From Paenibacillus ihumii (GTDB lineage: Bacteria > Bacillota > Bacilli > Paenibacillales > Paenibacillaceae): a stretch of 37,500 nucleotides of DNA. This document shows positions 7,915 through 16,977 of the stretch, piece after piece. Below the pieces are notes generated by a model. It made no database searches. It was not told where the DNA came from and was given only the letters and a program-made list of their open reading frames with translations. Every line of letters begins with the position of its first letter. The first letter of the stretch is position 1. The translations under genes were made by a program, and so were the position numbers. The stretch covers positions 33,866 to 71,365 of the forward strand of contig NZ_LN884296.1 in NCBI RefSeq assembly GCF_001403875.1. The letters run 5' to 3'.

Positions 7915-7957
7915 GTGAACTATGGTCGTTTTTTGCGCTGTAGTTCACTTTTTTTGT
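7915..7957 (+). terminator. Second tandem terminator in the chemoreceptor leader
   Basis: GTGAACTA (7915-7922) and TAGTTCAC (7941-7948) form a perfect 8-bp stem followed by a T9 run. It lies 60 bases after the first terminator and 105 bases before the chemoreceptor start, so read-through must pass two terminators. A second, unrecognised control element could act on it. Confidence 0.8.
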
Positions 7958-8061
7958 TTTGGGGAGAAAATTTATACTAATAAGGGGGGAATTGCTAGGA
8001 TAATAGTTTAGCAGCCGAGACCTATTAATCCATCGAATAGAATTCAAAAAGGAGACGAACC

Positions 8062-9825
8062 ATGAAGCTGCCGAATGTTCTCAAGAAATTTACCCAACTA
8101 AGCATTGTTACGAAAAATATGCTGCTGACGAGTCTGTCCATCATCCTGACGGGAGTCATCTTAATTGCCTCCAGCTACTATATTCAGGGCGGAGTACTGA
8201 CGAATCAGCTGCGGAATGATTCCCAGAAAATTATGGAGGCGTGGAGCAAGAAGGTATCTGCCGACGAGGCAGCCGAAGCTATGGGCAATGCTGACCGCCA
8301 GTCGCCTATTCAGCAGAAGCTGACGCTCTTGTTCAATGAGCTGTCGGCGACTCACCCGAATGTTGCTCAGGGATATATATTCGGCTCCGAGCTGGTGGAC
8401 GGGAATAAGACGCTAATGGTCGCTTTTCCTACATTTATCTTGGATATGTTCGCGGAGGAAGGATTGCAATTGGGCGATCTGCTGGAGCAGCCAGCCTTCC
8501 ATGTCCAGGGTGTGCAGGAAATGCTGCAAACAAAGGAGATCACTTATACGAAGCCCTACAAAGACGATTATGGCACCTGGCTGACGGTGCTGTATCCGTT
8601 CCAGGATGGACAGGGAAATATCATGGCTTATATGGGGATGGATATCGATGCGAGCTTGATTCTGCAAGGACAGCAGGATTTGCTTAAATATGCTTCGATC
8701 GCACTGGCCGTTACGCTGCTGGTCATTCTTACCCTGCAGCATATCATGACCAGAAGAACCTTTGCTCCGGTGAAGGATTTAATGTCTGCACTGGACAAGC
8801 TGAGCCAGGGAGATTTCAGCGTACAGCTCAAGGCGAGCCAGGATGAGCTTGGACAGATCAATGCCAAGTTCAATTCAACGGTCGCCAATATTAACCGTCT
8901 GGTAGCGACGATTAAGGACGTATCGATTCAATCCGCAGAGCAGTCCAAGGCACTGTTCTCTACCGTGGAAGGCAACCACGAGAGCTCATTGACTATAATG
9001 AACAACATTGAGGAAATTTCTGACAAGGTCTCCCAGCAGAGCAAATCAATTTCGGAGAGCGCTACTTCCTTGGAGGAGATCGCCTCGGGAGCCAACACGA
9101 TCGCTGGCAATACCTCAGCCGTATCCGAAGCGGCGCTGCAGATGAAGGAGCAATCCGAACAGGGCGGCGAGAAGGTGGGTAAGGTCATGAAGCAAATGGA
9201 CTTCATACATACATCGGTCAGGAATTCAGTCGATTCCATCCATCAGCTGCAGAAGCGTTCCGGGGAAATCGAGGAAATCGTCCAAGTCATAACGCAGATC
9301 GCCACACAGACGCAGCTCTTGTCGCTCAACGCCAGCATTGAGGCTGCCCGCGCAGGAGAAGAAGGCCGCGGGTTTGCCGTAGTTGCCAATCAAGTCAAGA
9401 AGCTGGCGGAGGAGTCGGCAAGCTCTGCGGAACAGATTGCCGAGCTTGTCCGGCATATTCAGCAGGAGACCCTGCAGGCCGTAGAGGCGATCGGCGAGGG
9501 CGAGAATAATGTTGCGGCAGGCATCGGCATTGTCCAGGAGACGGGCGAATTATTCGATTCGATATTATCGGCCACGGACTCGGTGACGAGTCAAATTCAG
9601 GAGGTGTCCGCGGCTACGGAGGAAATGGTGGCAGAGACGGAACAAATTACGGCGGCCATCAAACAGCTGGCCGAGCTGGCCGAGCGGAATGCGGCGGTAT
9701 CCGAGGAGATCAAATCTGGAGCCATAGAGCAGCGGAACTCCTCCAATAGGATCGTGGACGCCGCAGAGCAATTGAACCAAATTTCTAACAAGCTGGAGGA
9801 GCTCGTCGCAGGGCTTAAATTGTAA
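8062..9825 (+). CDS. Methyl-accepting chemotaxis protein
   Basis: A 587-residue transmembrane chemoreceptor. A first membrane helix (~17-40) is followed by an extracellular sensor region (~41-207, no close family recognised; possibly a Cache-like fold). A second helix (~212-232), a HAMP linker (~233-285, with [20 protein letters not shown]) and the cytoplasmic signalling coiled coil come next. The highly conserved hairpin tip is at ~405-450 ([20 protein letters not shown] and [18 protein letters not shown]). Such receptors dock CheW/CheA and alter flagellar rotation. AAAGGAG (8048-8054) precedes the ATG. Only 34 bases with no terminator separate it from the NRPS gene, so both probably belong to one c-di-GMP-controlled transcript. 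The ligand cannot be read from sequence. Confidence 0.93.
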   Translation: MKLPNVLKKFTQLSIVTKNMLLTSLSIILTGVILIASSYYIQGGVLTNQLRNDSQKIMEAWSKKVSADEAAEAMGNADRQSPIQQKLTLLFNELSATHPNVAQGYIFGSELVDGNKTLMVAFPTFILDMFAEEGLQLGDLLEQPAFHVQGVQEMLQTKEITYTKPYKDDYGTWLTVLYPFQDGQGNIMAYMGMDIDASLILQGQQDLLKYASIALAVTLLVILTLQHIMTRRTFAPVKDLMSALDKLSQGDFSVQLKASQDELGQINAKFNSTVANINRLVATIKDVSIQSAEQSKALFSTVEGNHESSLTIMNNIEEISDKVSQQSKSISESATSLEEIASGANTIAGNTSAVSEAALQMKEQSEQGGEKVGKVMKQMDFIHTSVRNSVDSIHQLQKRSGEIEEIVQVITQIATQTQLLSLNASIEAARAGEEGRGFAVVANQVKKLAEESASSAEQIAELVRHIQQETLQAVEAIGEGENNVAAGIGIVQETGELFDSILSATDSVTSQIQEVSAATEEMVAETEQITAAIKQLAELAERNAAVSEEIKSGAIEQRNSSNRIVDAAEQLNQISNKLEELVAGLKL

Positions 9826-9859
9826 ACAGATAGAGAGAATGCTTGAAGGAGTAGATACG

Positions 9860-12800
9860 ATGAATACCATACTGGAGACGCAACAGAGCAGACGGTATTG
9901 GCTGGATGAGCTGAAGCCCCCGCTATCCGGCTTGGATATGCACACGGATCTTCCGAAGCACGGACAGGCTCGCAAGCTGTGCAAAACGGCATACGCACTG
10001 GATTTGGATGCCAAGCGGCTGAATGATGTTCTCGGGAGCAGGGATAGGCTGAGGTCCTGGATGCTCGCTTGCTATTACGTGCTTCTGTACAGGATGAGCG
10101 GTGAGCAGGATTTGCTTCTCGGCGTCAGAAGCCTCCGGGGCCATCTTCTCCCGGTACGTATAGTTTGCGATGGCTGCAGTTCCTTCAGTCAGCTATTTCG
10201 GCAAATAGCAGACAAGCTGGAACAGGCTGATACGGTTAGTCTGCCGCTTGCTGAAATTGAGAGCATTGCCGGTCCAATTCCCCCGCTGGAGGCAATTTAC
10301 GGCCTAAGCGAAGGCGATGATACGGCGGGATTGGGATTGCTTCACTGGGAGGTGCGCCTGGAGCAGGAGCAAGCTATGATACATATCGTATATGCCGGCA
10401 ACTTGTTTAAGGAAGCGACGATTCGGAGGTACGGCGTACTGTTCCGGCAAATCGTGCAAGCCGTCCTGGCTGATAGCAGCATTGCCATCGGGAGGATTCC
10501 TTTGCTGACAGAGGAGGATGTGGAGGCTTATGCCCGGCTGAATAACACGGCAAGGGCTCTGCCGGAGGCCTTAAGCATTCCGGCCATGCTGGAGCAATCT
10601 GTGAAGCGGTTCCCAAACCGGATCGCTCTATCGTCCGGTCAACGGGAATTGACCTATGCCGAGCTGGATAACCACTCTAATCAGGTGGCACAAATGCTGG
10701 TTAGCCGCGGGCTCGCTCCAGGCGGCTTCGTTGCGATCTTCATGGAGCGCAGCCTGGAGGCGGTGATCAGTATGCTTGGCGTGCTCAAAGCAGGCGGTGC
10801 GTACATTCCGCTGGACCCCGAGCATCCTGATGAGAGGAACGCGTACATTATTCAAGATACCGGCTCCACGATTATCCTGACTAAGGAGATTTATGCATCC
10901 AAGGTAACCGCATTAATGGACATGGCCCAGGAGCCGTCAATTCCTATATTTACGGTATTTTGCTTGGACGGAGGTCTTGACGATTATCCTGCACGACCGG
11001 TAGAGGTGGCTGTCAGAGCAGAGGACACAGCCTATGTGATCTATACCTCCGGCACAACGGGCAAGCCGAAGGGCGTATTGATTCCGCACATCGGCGTGAT
11101 CAATTTGGCTGCTGCTGCTGTAGCGCAGCTGGGGCTTGACGAGCAGGATATCATTTTACAGTATTCGACCTTCAGCTTTGATGCATCCGTGTATGATATA
11201 TTCAGCGCTTTGCACAGCGGCTCCAGGCTTCATTTGCTGTCGGTCGACGAGCGGTACTCCGTAGAGGCGTTTACCGCGGCGATCAAGTGTACGGGGGCTA
11301 CACGTCTGGGCATATTGCCAACCGTGTTCTTCAATCAGCTGTCCGTCTACTTGAACGAGGAAGATGCCGACAGATATAAGCCAATCCGCAGCCTCGTGAT
11401 CGGGGGGGAAGCTCTTACAGGGGAGGCTGTGCGGACTTTCCAGAGGAAGCTGCAGCATCGCCCCCTGATTGTCAATGCTTATGGTCCGACGGAAGCGACG
11501 GTAGTCACGACCGTTCATCTAATGGATGATTTGCTGCCGGATGATATTTCTACGATAAGCATAGGTCGTCCTATAGCAAATTACGAAGTATTAATCGTTG
11601 ACGAGCATAATCAGCTGTGCCCGCAGAATGTAATGGGAGAGCTGCTGATCAGCTCGGTGGGGCTGGCCAAGGGATATTTGAATCAGCCGGACAAGACGGA
11701 TGAGGCCTTTATTCTTGATCCCGTTCATCCGGAATCCGGAAGAAGATACTACCGGTCAGGCGATCTTGTCCGCTTGCATAATGATGTTATCGAGTACATG
11801 GGACGGAAGGATCTGCAGGTTAAAATTCGCGGATACCGGATAGAAATAGGTGAAATTGAGGATAATTTGGCGAAATACGAGGGAATTAAGGATGCGGCCG
11901 TTATTGCGAAGGACGGGGCTGACGGCTCCAAAGTGCTCGCTGCTTTCTATACGCCGCGGGAGGGTGCTGTGCTCAGCCGCCATAAGCTGCAGTCTTTTTT
12001 AAGGAGCAAGCTTCCATCCTACATGGTTCCAAGCCTGTTCACCCTGATCGATGCAATGCCGTTATCTCCTACCGGCAAAATCGACCGCAAGCAGTTGGCA
12101 AACTATGAATGCGATTTGCAGGAAGAGGAGGATACGAATTATTCGCCTCCCGAGAATGAGCTGCAGCGGGAAATATCAGCCGCCTGGGAGAAGGTGCTCG
12201 GCCGTGTACGAATCGGGATCCATGAGGATTTCTTCGAGGCGGGAGGCCATTCTTTGAAAATAATAGAGGCTCTCACCCTCCTTAAGCCGAAATTTCCCGG
12301 CCTGAGAATCGTCGATTTCTTTGCTCATCCGACGATAGCGGGGCTGGCGGAGCGGGTAGAGCAACTTGCCGCTGCCGGGAATTTGCATGGATCTGTCCCA
12401 GCGGCAGCAACCGGGCCGACGGAGCTGGTGGAATATCCGCTGCAATTCGGCGGGCAGGCGATCCGGAACTCGGTGTACCGCCAGCAGCATATTCTGCTGA
12501 CAGGCGCTACCGGATATCTCGGATCAAGGCTGCTGCTTGAGCTGCTCGAGCGGAGCCAGGCCATGATCTACTGCCTGGTTCGCCCCAGCAGCGGGAGCGA
12601 ACCCTATGCCCGCCTCCGCAGTGTAATGACCGCTTATTTCGGCCGCGGAATCGGGGGTAGAATGGAGGGGCGCGTACGGGTTATTGCCGGTGATCTGGAG
12701 CAGGAGGGCTTGGGCCTGAACGCAGGGGATTACACTCTCTTGCGCGAGCAAATCGACTCGATTGTGCACTGCGGAGCAGAGGTACGCCATTTTGGGGAGC

Positions 12801-13600
12801 CGGAATATTTTCGCCGTGTGAATGTGGACAGCACGGAGCGTCTGTTAGCTCTGGGCCGCGGCAAGCCAGACTTCCGTTTTCACTACATTTCCACGCTCGG
12901 CATTCCCGAGGATTTGGCGATGAGCGGGCAATGGGATTCTTTTACCGCAGGCGGGGCATATAATTATTCCTCCCATATAGCCAATGTATATACGCACAGC
13001 AAGCTGGAGGCGGAGAAACGGGCCGTCCAAGCATGTGAAGAGAAGGACGTGCCCGTTACCGTGTATCGCGTTGGGAATCTGTCCTGCGACTCCAGGACCG
13101 GAGTTTTCCAGACCAATATCGGCAGCAATGCCTTCTACCGCATGCTTAAGGCCATGCTTCTGCTGGGCAGGGCGCCCCGCGTGAATTGGCAGGTCGATAT
13201 TACGCCTATCGATTATGCTGGCGAGGCGATAGCAGCACTTCTGCTGCAGAATCGGACCGTGGGACGGATGTTCCATATTTGCAATCCGGTACAGATCCCT
13301 TATGAAGATATGATTGATCAATTCAGGGATTACGGGTATTCGATTTCTTTAATGGAATGGCCGGAGTACGAGGCTTGGCTGCTGGATGCCCGCCAGCCTA
13401 AGGATCAGCAGGGAATGGAGCTGGCGATGGCCCAATTGGAAGGCGATGGCGCTAAAAACTCCGTATACCGCTATGGCTGTCCGCAAACGCTAGAGTACTT
13501 GGAAGGGAGCGGGGTTGTTTGCGCCGCACTGGATCGGTCTTTTTTCAGAAGATTAATCGATCACGCCGTAGCCGTAGGATATTTCAACTCTCCTAACTGA
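9860..13600 (+). CDS. NRPS-like protein: half condensation - adenylation - carrier - thioester reductase
   Basis: A 1246-residue single-module enzyme. Residues 1-225 match only the C-terminal lobe of a condensation domain (beginning SRRYWLDELKPPLSGL; LLLGVRSLRGHLLPVRI; LFKEATIRRYGVLFRQIV); the N-terminal lobe with the catalytic HHxxxDG is missing. The adenylation domain (~235-740) has YTSGTTGKPKG (~394), FDASVYDIF, NAYGPTEAT, YRSGDLV, KIRGYRIEIGEIE and SPTGKIDRK (~736). The carrier domain has FFEAGGHSL with Ser798 for phosphopantetheine. The reductase domain (~868-1246) has TGATGYLG (NAD(P)H binding) and the YxxxK pair Tyr1044/Lys1048. Reductive release should give an aldehyde or alcohol, as in Lys2 and carboxylic acid reductases. 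The start at 9860 is preceded by AAGGAG. No phosphopantetheinyl transferase or partner NRPS is in the window. Substrate is unknown. Confidence 0.93.
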   Translation: MNTILETQQSRRYWLDELKPPLSGLDMHTDLPKHGQARKLCKTAYALDLDAKRLNDVLGSRDRLRSWMLACYYVLLYRMSGEQDLLLGVRSLRGHLLPVRIVCDGCSSFSQLFRQIADKLEQADTVSLPLAEIESIAGPIPPLEAIYGLSEGDDTAGLGLLHWEVRLEQEQAMIHIVYAGNLFKEATIRRYGVLFRQIVQAVLADSSIAIGRIPLLTEEDVEAYARLNNTARALPEALSIPAMLEQSVKRFPNRIALSSGQRELTYAELDNHSNQVAQMLVSRGLAPGGFVAIFMERSLEAVISMLGVLKAGGAYIPLDPEHPDERNAYIIQDTGSTIILTKEIYASKVTALMDMAQEPSIPIFTVFCLDGGLDDYPARPVEVAVRAEDTAYVIYTSGTTGKPKGVLIPHIGVINLAAAAVAQLGLDEQDIILQYSTFSFDASVYDIFSALHSGSRLHLLSVDERYSVEAFTAAIKCTGATRLGILPTVFFNQLSVYLNEEDADRYKPIRSLVIGGEALTGEAVRTFQRKLQHRPLIVNAYGPTEATVVTTVHLMDDLLPDDISTISIGRPIANYEVLIVDEHNQLCPQNVMGELLISSVGLAKGYLNQPDKTDEAFILDPVHPESGRRYYRSGDLVRLHNDVIEYMGRKDLQVKIRGYRIEIGEIEDNLAKYEGIKDAAVIAKDGADGSKVLAAFYTPREGAVLSRHKLQSFLRSKLPSYMVPSLFTLIDAMPLSPTGKIDRKQLANYECDLQEEEDTNYSPPENELQREISAAWEKVLGRVRIGIHEDFFEAGGHSLKIIEALTLLKPKFPGLRIVDFFAHPTIAGLAERVEQLAAAGNLHGSVPAAATGPTELVEYPLQFGGQAIRNSVYRQQHILLTGATGYLGSRLLLELLERSQAMIYCLVRPSSGSEPYARLRSVMTAYFGRGIGGRMEGRVRVIAGDLEQEGLGLNAGDYTLLREQIDSIVHCGAEVRHFGEPEYFRRVNVDSTERLLALGRGKPDFRFHYISTLGIPEDLAMSGQWDSFTAGGAYNYSSHIANVYTHSKLEAEKRAVQACEEKDVPVTVYRVGNLSCDSRTGVFQTNIGSNAFYRMLKAMLLLGRAPRVNWQVDITPIDYAGEAIAALLLQNRTVGRMFHICNPVQIPYEDMIDQFRDYGYSISLMEWPEYEAWLLDARQPKDQQGMELAMAQLEGDGAKNSVYRYGCPQTLEYLEGSGVVCAALDRSFFRRLIDHAVAVGYFNSPN

Positions 13601-13759
13601 CCGGGAGATGCAAAGAGAGGAATCGTAGAGGTATGGGGACAGGGTTAAGCCTGGATCCATGCCTTCTTGCATTAGGGCTCAAAAGTACAGCGTGATCCGG
13701 TTTGAATTGCGGCATCTCTGGAAATGATAGAGAAGAGAGATTGGAAGGAGGCTTGTGCT

Positions 13760-14503
13760 ATGCGACAAATCATGCTCATCACGGACGGATGCTCTAATGT
13801 AGGGGACAGTCCAGTTCTGGCGGCAGCTCTGGCCAGGCAGGAGGGGATTACGGTCAATGTCGTTGGCATTATCGATTATGGGACGATCGGCGAGCTGGGC
13901 AGCCAGGAAATATCGGAAATTGCCAAGGCGGGCGGCGGAATGAGCCAGCTCACGGGAACGGATCGTCTAGCCCAGACGATGCAGATGCTGACGCGGAAGA
14001 CGGTGGTTCAGACGGTTCAGCAGGCGGTTAATAGAGAGTTGAGGCAAATTCTGGGGAGTAATGGCATAGAGGATTTGCCGCCTGATAAACGATCTCAGGT
14101 CGTCGAAGTGATCGATGATTTCAGCGAGAGCAGCTCTCTGCAGGTCGCATTGCTCATTGATGCAAGCGCCAGCATGAAGCCCAAGCTTGCTGCAGTTGAG
14201 GAAGCGATTCGCGATATGATGCTTAGCCTGGGGGCAAGGAAGGGACAGAGCCAGTTAGCGGTTTTTCACTTTCCGGGGCCAAGGGGCGAGGATGCTGTGC
14301 TCGATTTGGATTGGACGATTGATCTGGGCAGTGCGAGATCGATCTTTCAACGGCTGGTCATGAGAGGGGCCACGCCTACTGGACCAGCCATCAAGCAGGT
14401 GATGGAATTCTTCCGTTATGGTACACTGGATAGAAACGGAAAAGTGGCTTGGCCGGAGGAATCCGATGAAGGAGAAGGAATGCTCGGTGACTACGTCGTT
14501 TAA
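13760..14503 (+). CDS. von Willebrand factor A-domain protein (YabS-like)
   Basis: A 247-residue soluble protein. The N-terminal ~60 residues (RQIMLITDGCSNVGDSPVLA and following) look like the second half of a vWA fold. From ~125 there is a second vWA-type segment with a complete MIDAS start, LLIDASASMKP (DxSxS at ~133-137), and a downstream GATPTGPA threonine motif. The place between spoIIE and the Ser/Thr kinase gene matches B. subtilis yabS, a sporulation-associated gene of unknown function. Paired vWA and kinase genes often act together in phosphorylation-dependent assembly, but this is inference. AAGGAGG (13745-13751) sits 8 bases before the ATG. It overlaps the kinase gene by 38 bases. 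Confidence 0.85.
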   Translation: MRQIMLITDGCSNVGDSPVLAAALARQEGITVNVVGIIDYGTIGELGSQEISEIAKAGGGMSQLTGTDRLAQTMQMLTRKTVVQTVQQAVNRELRQILGSNGIEDLPPDKRSQVVEVIDDFSESSSLQVALLIDASASMKPKLAAVEEAIRDMMLSLGARKGQSQLAVFHFPGPRGEDAVLDLDWTIDLGSARSIFQRLVMRGATPTGPAIKQVMEFFRYGTLDRNGKVAWPEESDEGEGMLGDYVV

Positions 14504-15425
14504 GCTGAATTTACCGCAGGGCACGCTCATCACCGGCCGCTGGAAAGGGGGACGCTACCTAATCCAGCGGCTGCTGGGCCAAGGGGCCAATGGGGTCGTG
14601 TATTTGGTGAAGAAGGCGGATAATGCTAGACTGTACGCCCTCAAAATGGGCTTCGATACAGTGGATATTCAGTCTGAAATCAATGTGCTCAAAGCCTTAC
14701 AGCGCCAAGGAAGGCGGCAAGGCTCTGTTAAACGGAGTCCCGGCTACCTGGTTGAGGTGGATGACTACACTCTCCAGGGCAAGGAGATTCCGTTCTATGT
14801 GATGCGTTACATAAAAGGGGAGCCTTTGCGGGCTTTTCTCGCAAGGCGGGGAAGCCGCTGGATGGATGCAGCCGGACTGAACCTGCTTCGGGAGCTTCGG
14901 CATCTTCATGACTCGGGATGGGTATTCGGCGATTTGAAGCCGGAGAATGTGCTGGTAGGAGCATACGGAGAGGTAGAGCTGATCGATTACGGCGGAGTAA
15001 GCAGTATCGGCCGCAGCGTCAAGCAGTTCACCGAATGGTATGACCGCGGCTTCTGGAATGCCGGGGGGCGGACGGCAGAGCCGTCCTATGACTGGTTCAG
15101 CTTTGCGGTCGTATGCATCCACTTGCTGGCTGAGCAGCCTTTGAAGCAGGCCGCGACGCAGCTGCCGCAGATGAGAAGCGCAGCCGATTTGCTGACCATC
15201 ATTGGGACTGTCCCGTCGCTTGCACCTTACAGGGCCTGGCTAATGAGAGCGATCCAGGGCGAGTTTCGCGATACGGCCGAGGCCTGCTTATTATGGAAGG
15301 AACTTGTAACGGCGCCCAAGCCGGCAACGAGGAAGAAGGCTGGTACGCCGCGCTGGATTATTAATGCATTTGCGGTTGCTGTTATATTGCTGGTTTATGC
15401 GCTTTATGTGGCTTTTCGCTCTTGA
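14466..15425 (+). CDS. yabT: Serine/threonine protein kinase (YabT-like), membrane-anchored
   Basis: A 319-residue Hanks-type kinase. The nucleotide loop is GQGANGVVY (~37-45), the invariant lysine lies in YALKMG, and the catalytic loop is VFGDLKPENVLV (~153-164). In that loop the HRD triad reads FGD, so the Asp is kept but His and Arg are lost. The Mg-binding DFG reads DYG (LIDYGG). A single C-terminal membrane helix (~297-317) anchors it, with no extracellular sensor domain. In B. subtilis the equivalent YabT is a DNA-activated, septum-localised kinase in sporulation that acts on RecA. The start at 14466 (GGAGGA five bases upstream) lies inside the vWA gene, indicating translational coupling. 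Confidence 0.88.
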   Translation: MKEKECSVTTSFKLNLPQGTLITGRWKGGRYLIQRLLGQGANGVVYLVKKADNARLYALKMGFDTVDIQSEINVLKALQRQGRRQGSVKRSPGYLVEVDDYTLQGKEIPFYVMRYIKGEPLRAFLARRGSRWMDAAGLNLLRELRHLHDSGWVFGDLKPENVLVGAYGEVELIDYGGVSSIGRSVKQFTEWYDRGFWNAGGRTAEPSYDWFSFAVVCIHLLAEQPLKQAATQLPQMRSAADLLTIIGTVPSLAPYRAWLMRAIQGEFRDTAEACLLWKELVTAPKPATRKKAGTPRWIINAFAVAVILLVYALYVAFRS

Positions 15426-15450
15426 TCTATAACAGCTCAGGATAAATCAG

Positions 15451-16920
15451 ATGGTGGGGTGGGCGAAGTTGAATAATTACAGCATGTATCCTCTGGTGGA
15501 GCGGGTTCGCCGTACCGGGGAAGAGCAGCGGTTGTGGTCTCCCGGGGACTGCATCATCGTGGCCGTATCGGGAGGCCCTGATTCCGTCGCATTGCTTCAT
15601 ATTCTGCATGCCATAGCCTCACGCCCAGAACAGAAGCTTTCGCTGGTCTGCGCTCATATTAATCACGGATTTCGGCCGGAGGAATCCCTTGAGGAAGCCG
15701 AATTCGTGCAGGGGCTGGCCAACAAGCTAGGGCTGCCCTTTGAGTTAGGCAACCTCGACATTCCTTCATATATTAGGCAATCGGGCAGGAGCACGCAGCT
15801 GGCTGCCCGGGAGAAGAGGTATGAATTTCTTCACACGGTAGCTAAGAAGCATGGGGCAGCCTCCATTGCCCTAGCGCATCATGCGGATGATCAAGCGGAG
15901 ACGGTAATGATGCGCATTATACGCGGAAGCGGGGCGACAGGGCTTGCTGGGATGCGCATGAGACGGCGAGAGCATAACGTGAACCTGATCCGGCCTTTAT
16001 TGCGGATCTATAAGGCGGAGATTCTGCAGACCTGCCAGGACGCGGGAATTCCTTACCGCATAGACAGCAGCAATCTGCAAAATAAATATGCGCGAAATGC
16101 AATTCGCTTGGATGTGCTGCCATTTTTGGGGCAATATAATGAACAGCTGGCTGAGTCGCTGAATCGGCTGGCCGACACGCTGGGCGAAGAAGACGACTAT
16201 TTACAGCAAATGACCGGCCGGGCTTACCGGGAGCTGGTCACTCCAGACGGCGCAGGTCTGGCCTTTCAAGTCGGGCCGTTCGCCGCTTTACATGCCGCTT
16301 TACAACGGAGGTTGATTAAACTAATATTAAATTATCTGCCTTTCGGCATGGAAGAAAGCGATTTTGTCAAGATCGAACGTGTTCGTCAAGGGGTGATTCA
16401 GAGTTCCCCCACGACATGGAGTCTTGATCTTGGGGGTGGGCTGCAGTGTGTTCGTGAATACGACACCATCAGGTTTATACCTAATGCAGCGGAGGGGAAC
16501 GATGGCCTTCGCTATACATACCATGTAAACACGGTTCCTGCGGAAGTCGCTATTCAAGGTTTGGGCGCCAGCCTGTTGTTTGCGCAGACCACGGCCGGGC
16601 AAGATGCTGTGAGTATGGCTCACGGTAAAGACAGAGCGGTATTTGATGCGGATAAGCTGGTTTATCCGCTTACAGTGCGTTCCCGTCAGCCGGGAGATAT
16701 GATGAAAGTAATGGGGCTAAACGGCACCAAAAAAGTCAAAGATATTTTCATCGATGAGAAAATACCTCCCTCCCTCCGTTCACGAATTCCTATAGTCACC
16801 GATGGGCAGGGCCGGATTCTGTGGATTCCCGGCATCCGGAGGTCTTCGATCGCAGCGGTAGGACAGCATACGTCCTCCGTCCTGCTGATGACTCTGGTTC
16901 GGGACGCGGAGGAGCAGTAG
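15451..16920 (+). CDS. tilS: tRNA(Ile)-lysidine synthetase TilS
   Basis: A 489-residue protein with the PP-loop ATP pyrophosphatase motif AVSGGPDSVALLH (SGGPDS at ~40-45). Further family features are AHINHGFRPEES, ALAHHADDQAETVMMR and RPLLRIYKAEI, and the C-terminal lobe (~380-480) contains RSRQPGDMMKVMGLNGTKKV and IFIDEKIP. TilS adds lysine to C34 of the CAU-anticodon tRNA-Ile so that it reads AUA; it is essential. The start could be the ATG at 15451 or a TTG at 15469, which lies after a GGTGGGGTGGG stretch; I keep the ATG because the Shine-Dalgarno context does not decide. It is followed by hpt and ftsH as in B. subtilis. Confidence 0.96.
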   Translation: MVGWAKLNNYSMYPLVERVRRTGEEQRLWSPGDCIIVAVSGGPDSVALLHILHAIASRPEQKLSLVCAHINHGFRPEESLEEAEFVQGLANKLGLPFELGNLDIPSYIRQSGRSTQLAAREKRYEFLHTVAKKHGAASIALAHHADDQAETVMMRIIRGSGATGLAGMRMRRREHNVNLIRPLLRIYKAEILQTCQDAGIPYRIDSSNLQNKYARNAIRLDVLPFLGQYNEQLAESLNRLADTLGEEDDYLQQMTGRAYRELVTPDGAGLAFQVGPFAALHAALQRRLIKLILNYLPFGMEESDFVKIERVRQGVIQSSPTTWSLDLGGGLQCVREYDTIRFIPNAAEGNDGLRYTYHVNTVPAEVAIQGLGASLLFAQTTAGQDAVSMAHGKDRAVFDADKLVYPLTVRSRQPGDMMKVMGLNGTKKVKDIFIDEKIPPSLRSRIPIVTDGQGRILWIPGIRRSSIAAVGQHTSSVLLMTLVRDAEEQ

Positions 16921-16977
16921 CATCGGGTTATCGCCGGGTTAAGGCATTCATAGTATAACGTAGGAGGTCTACTTATT

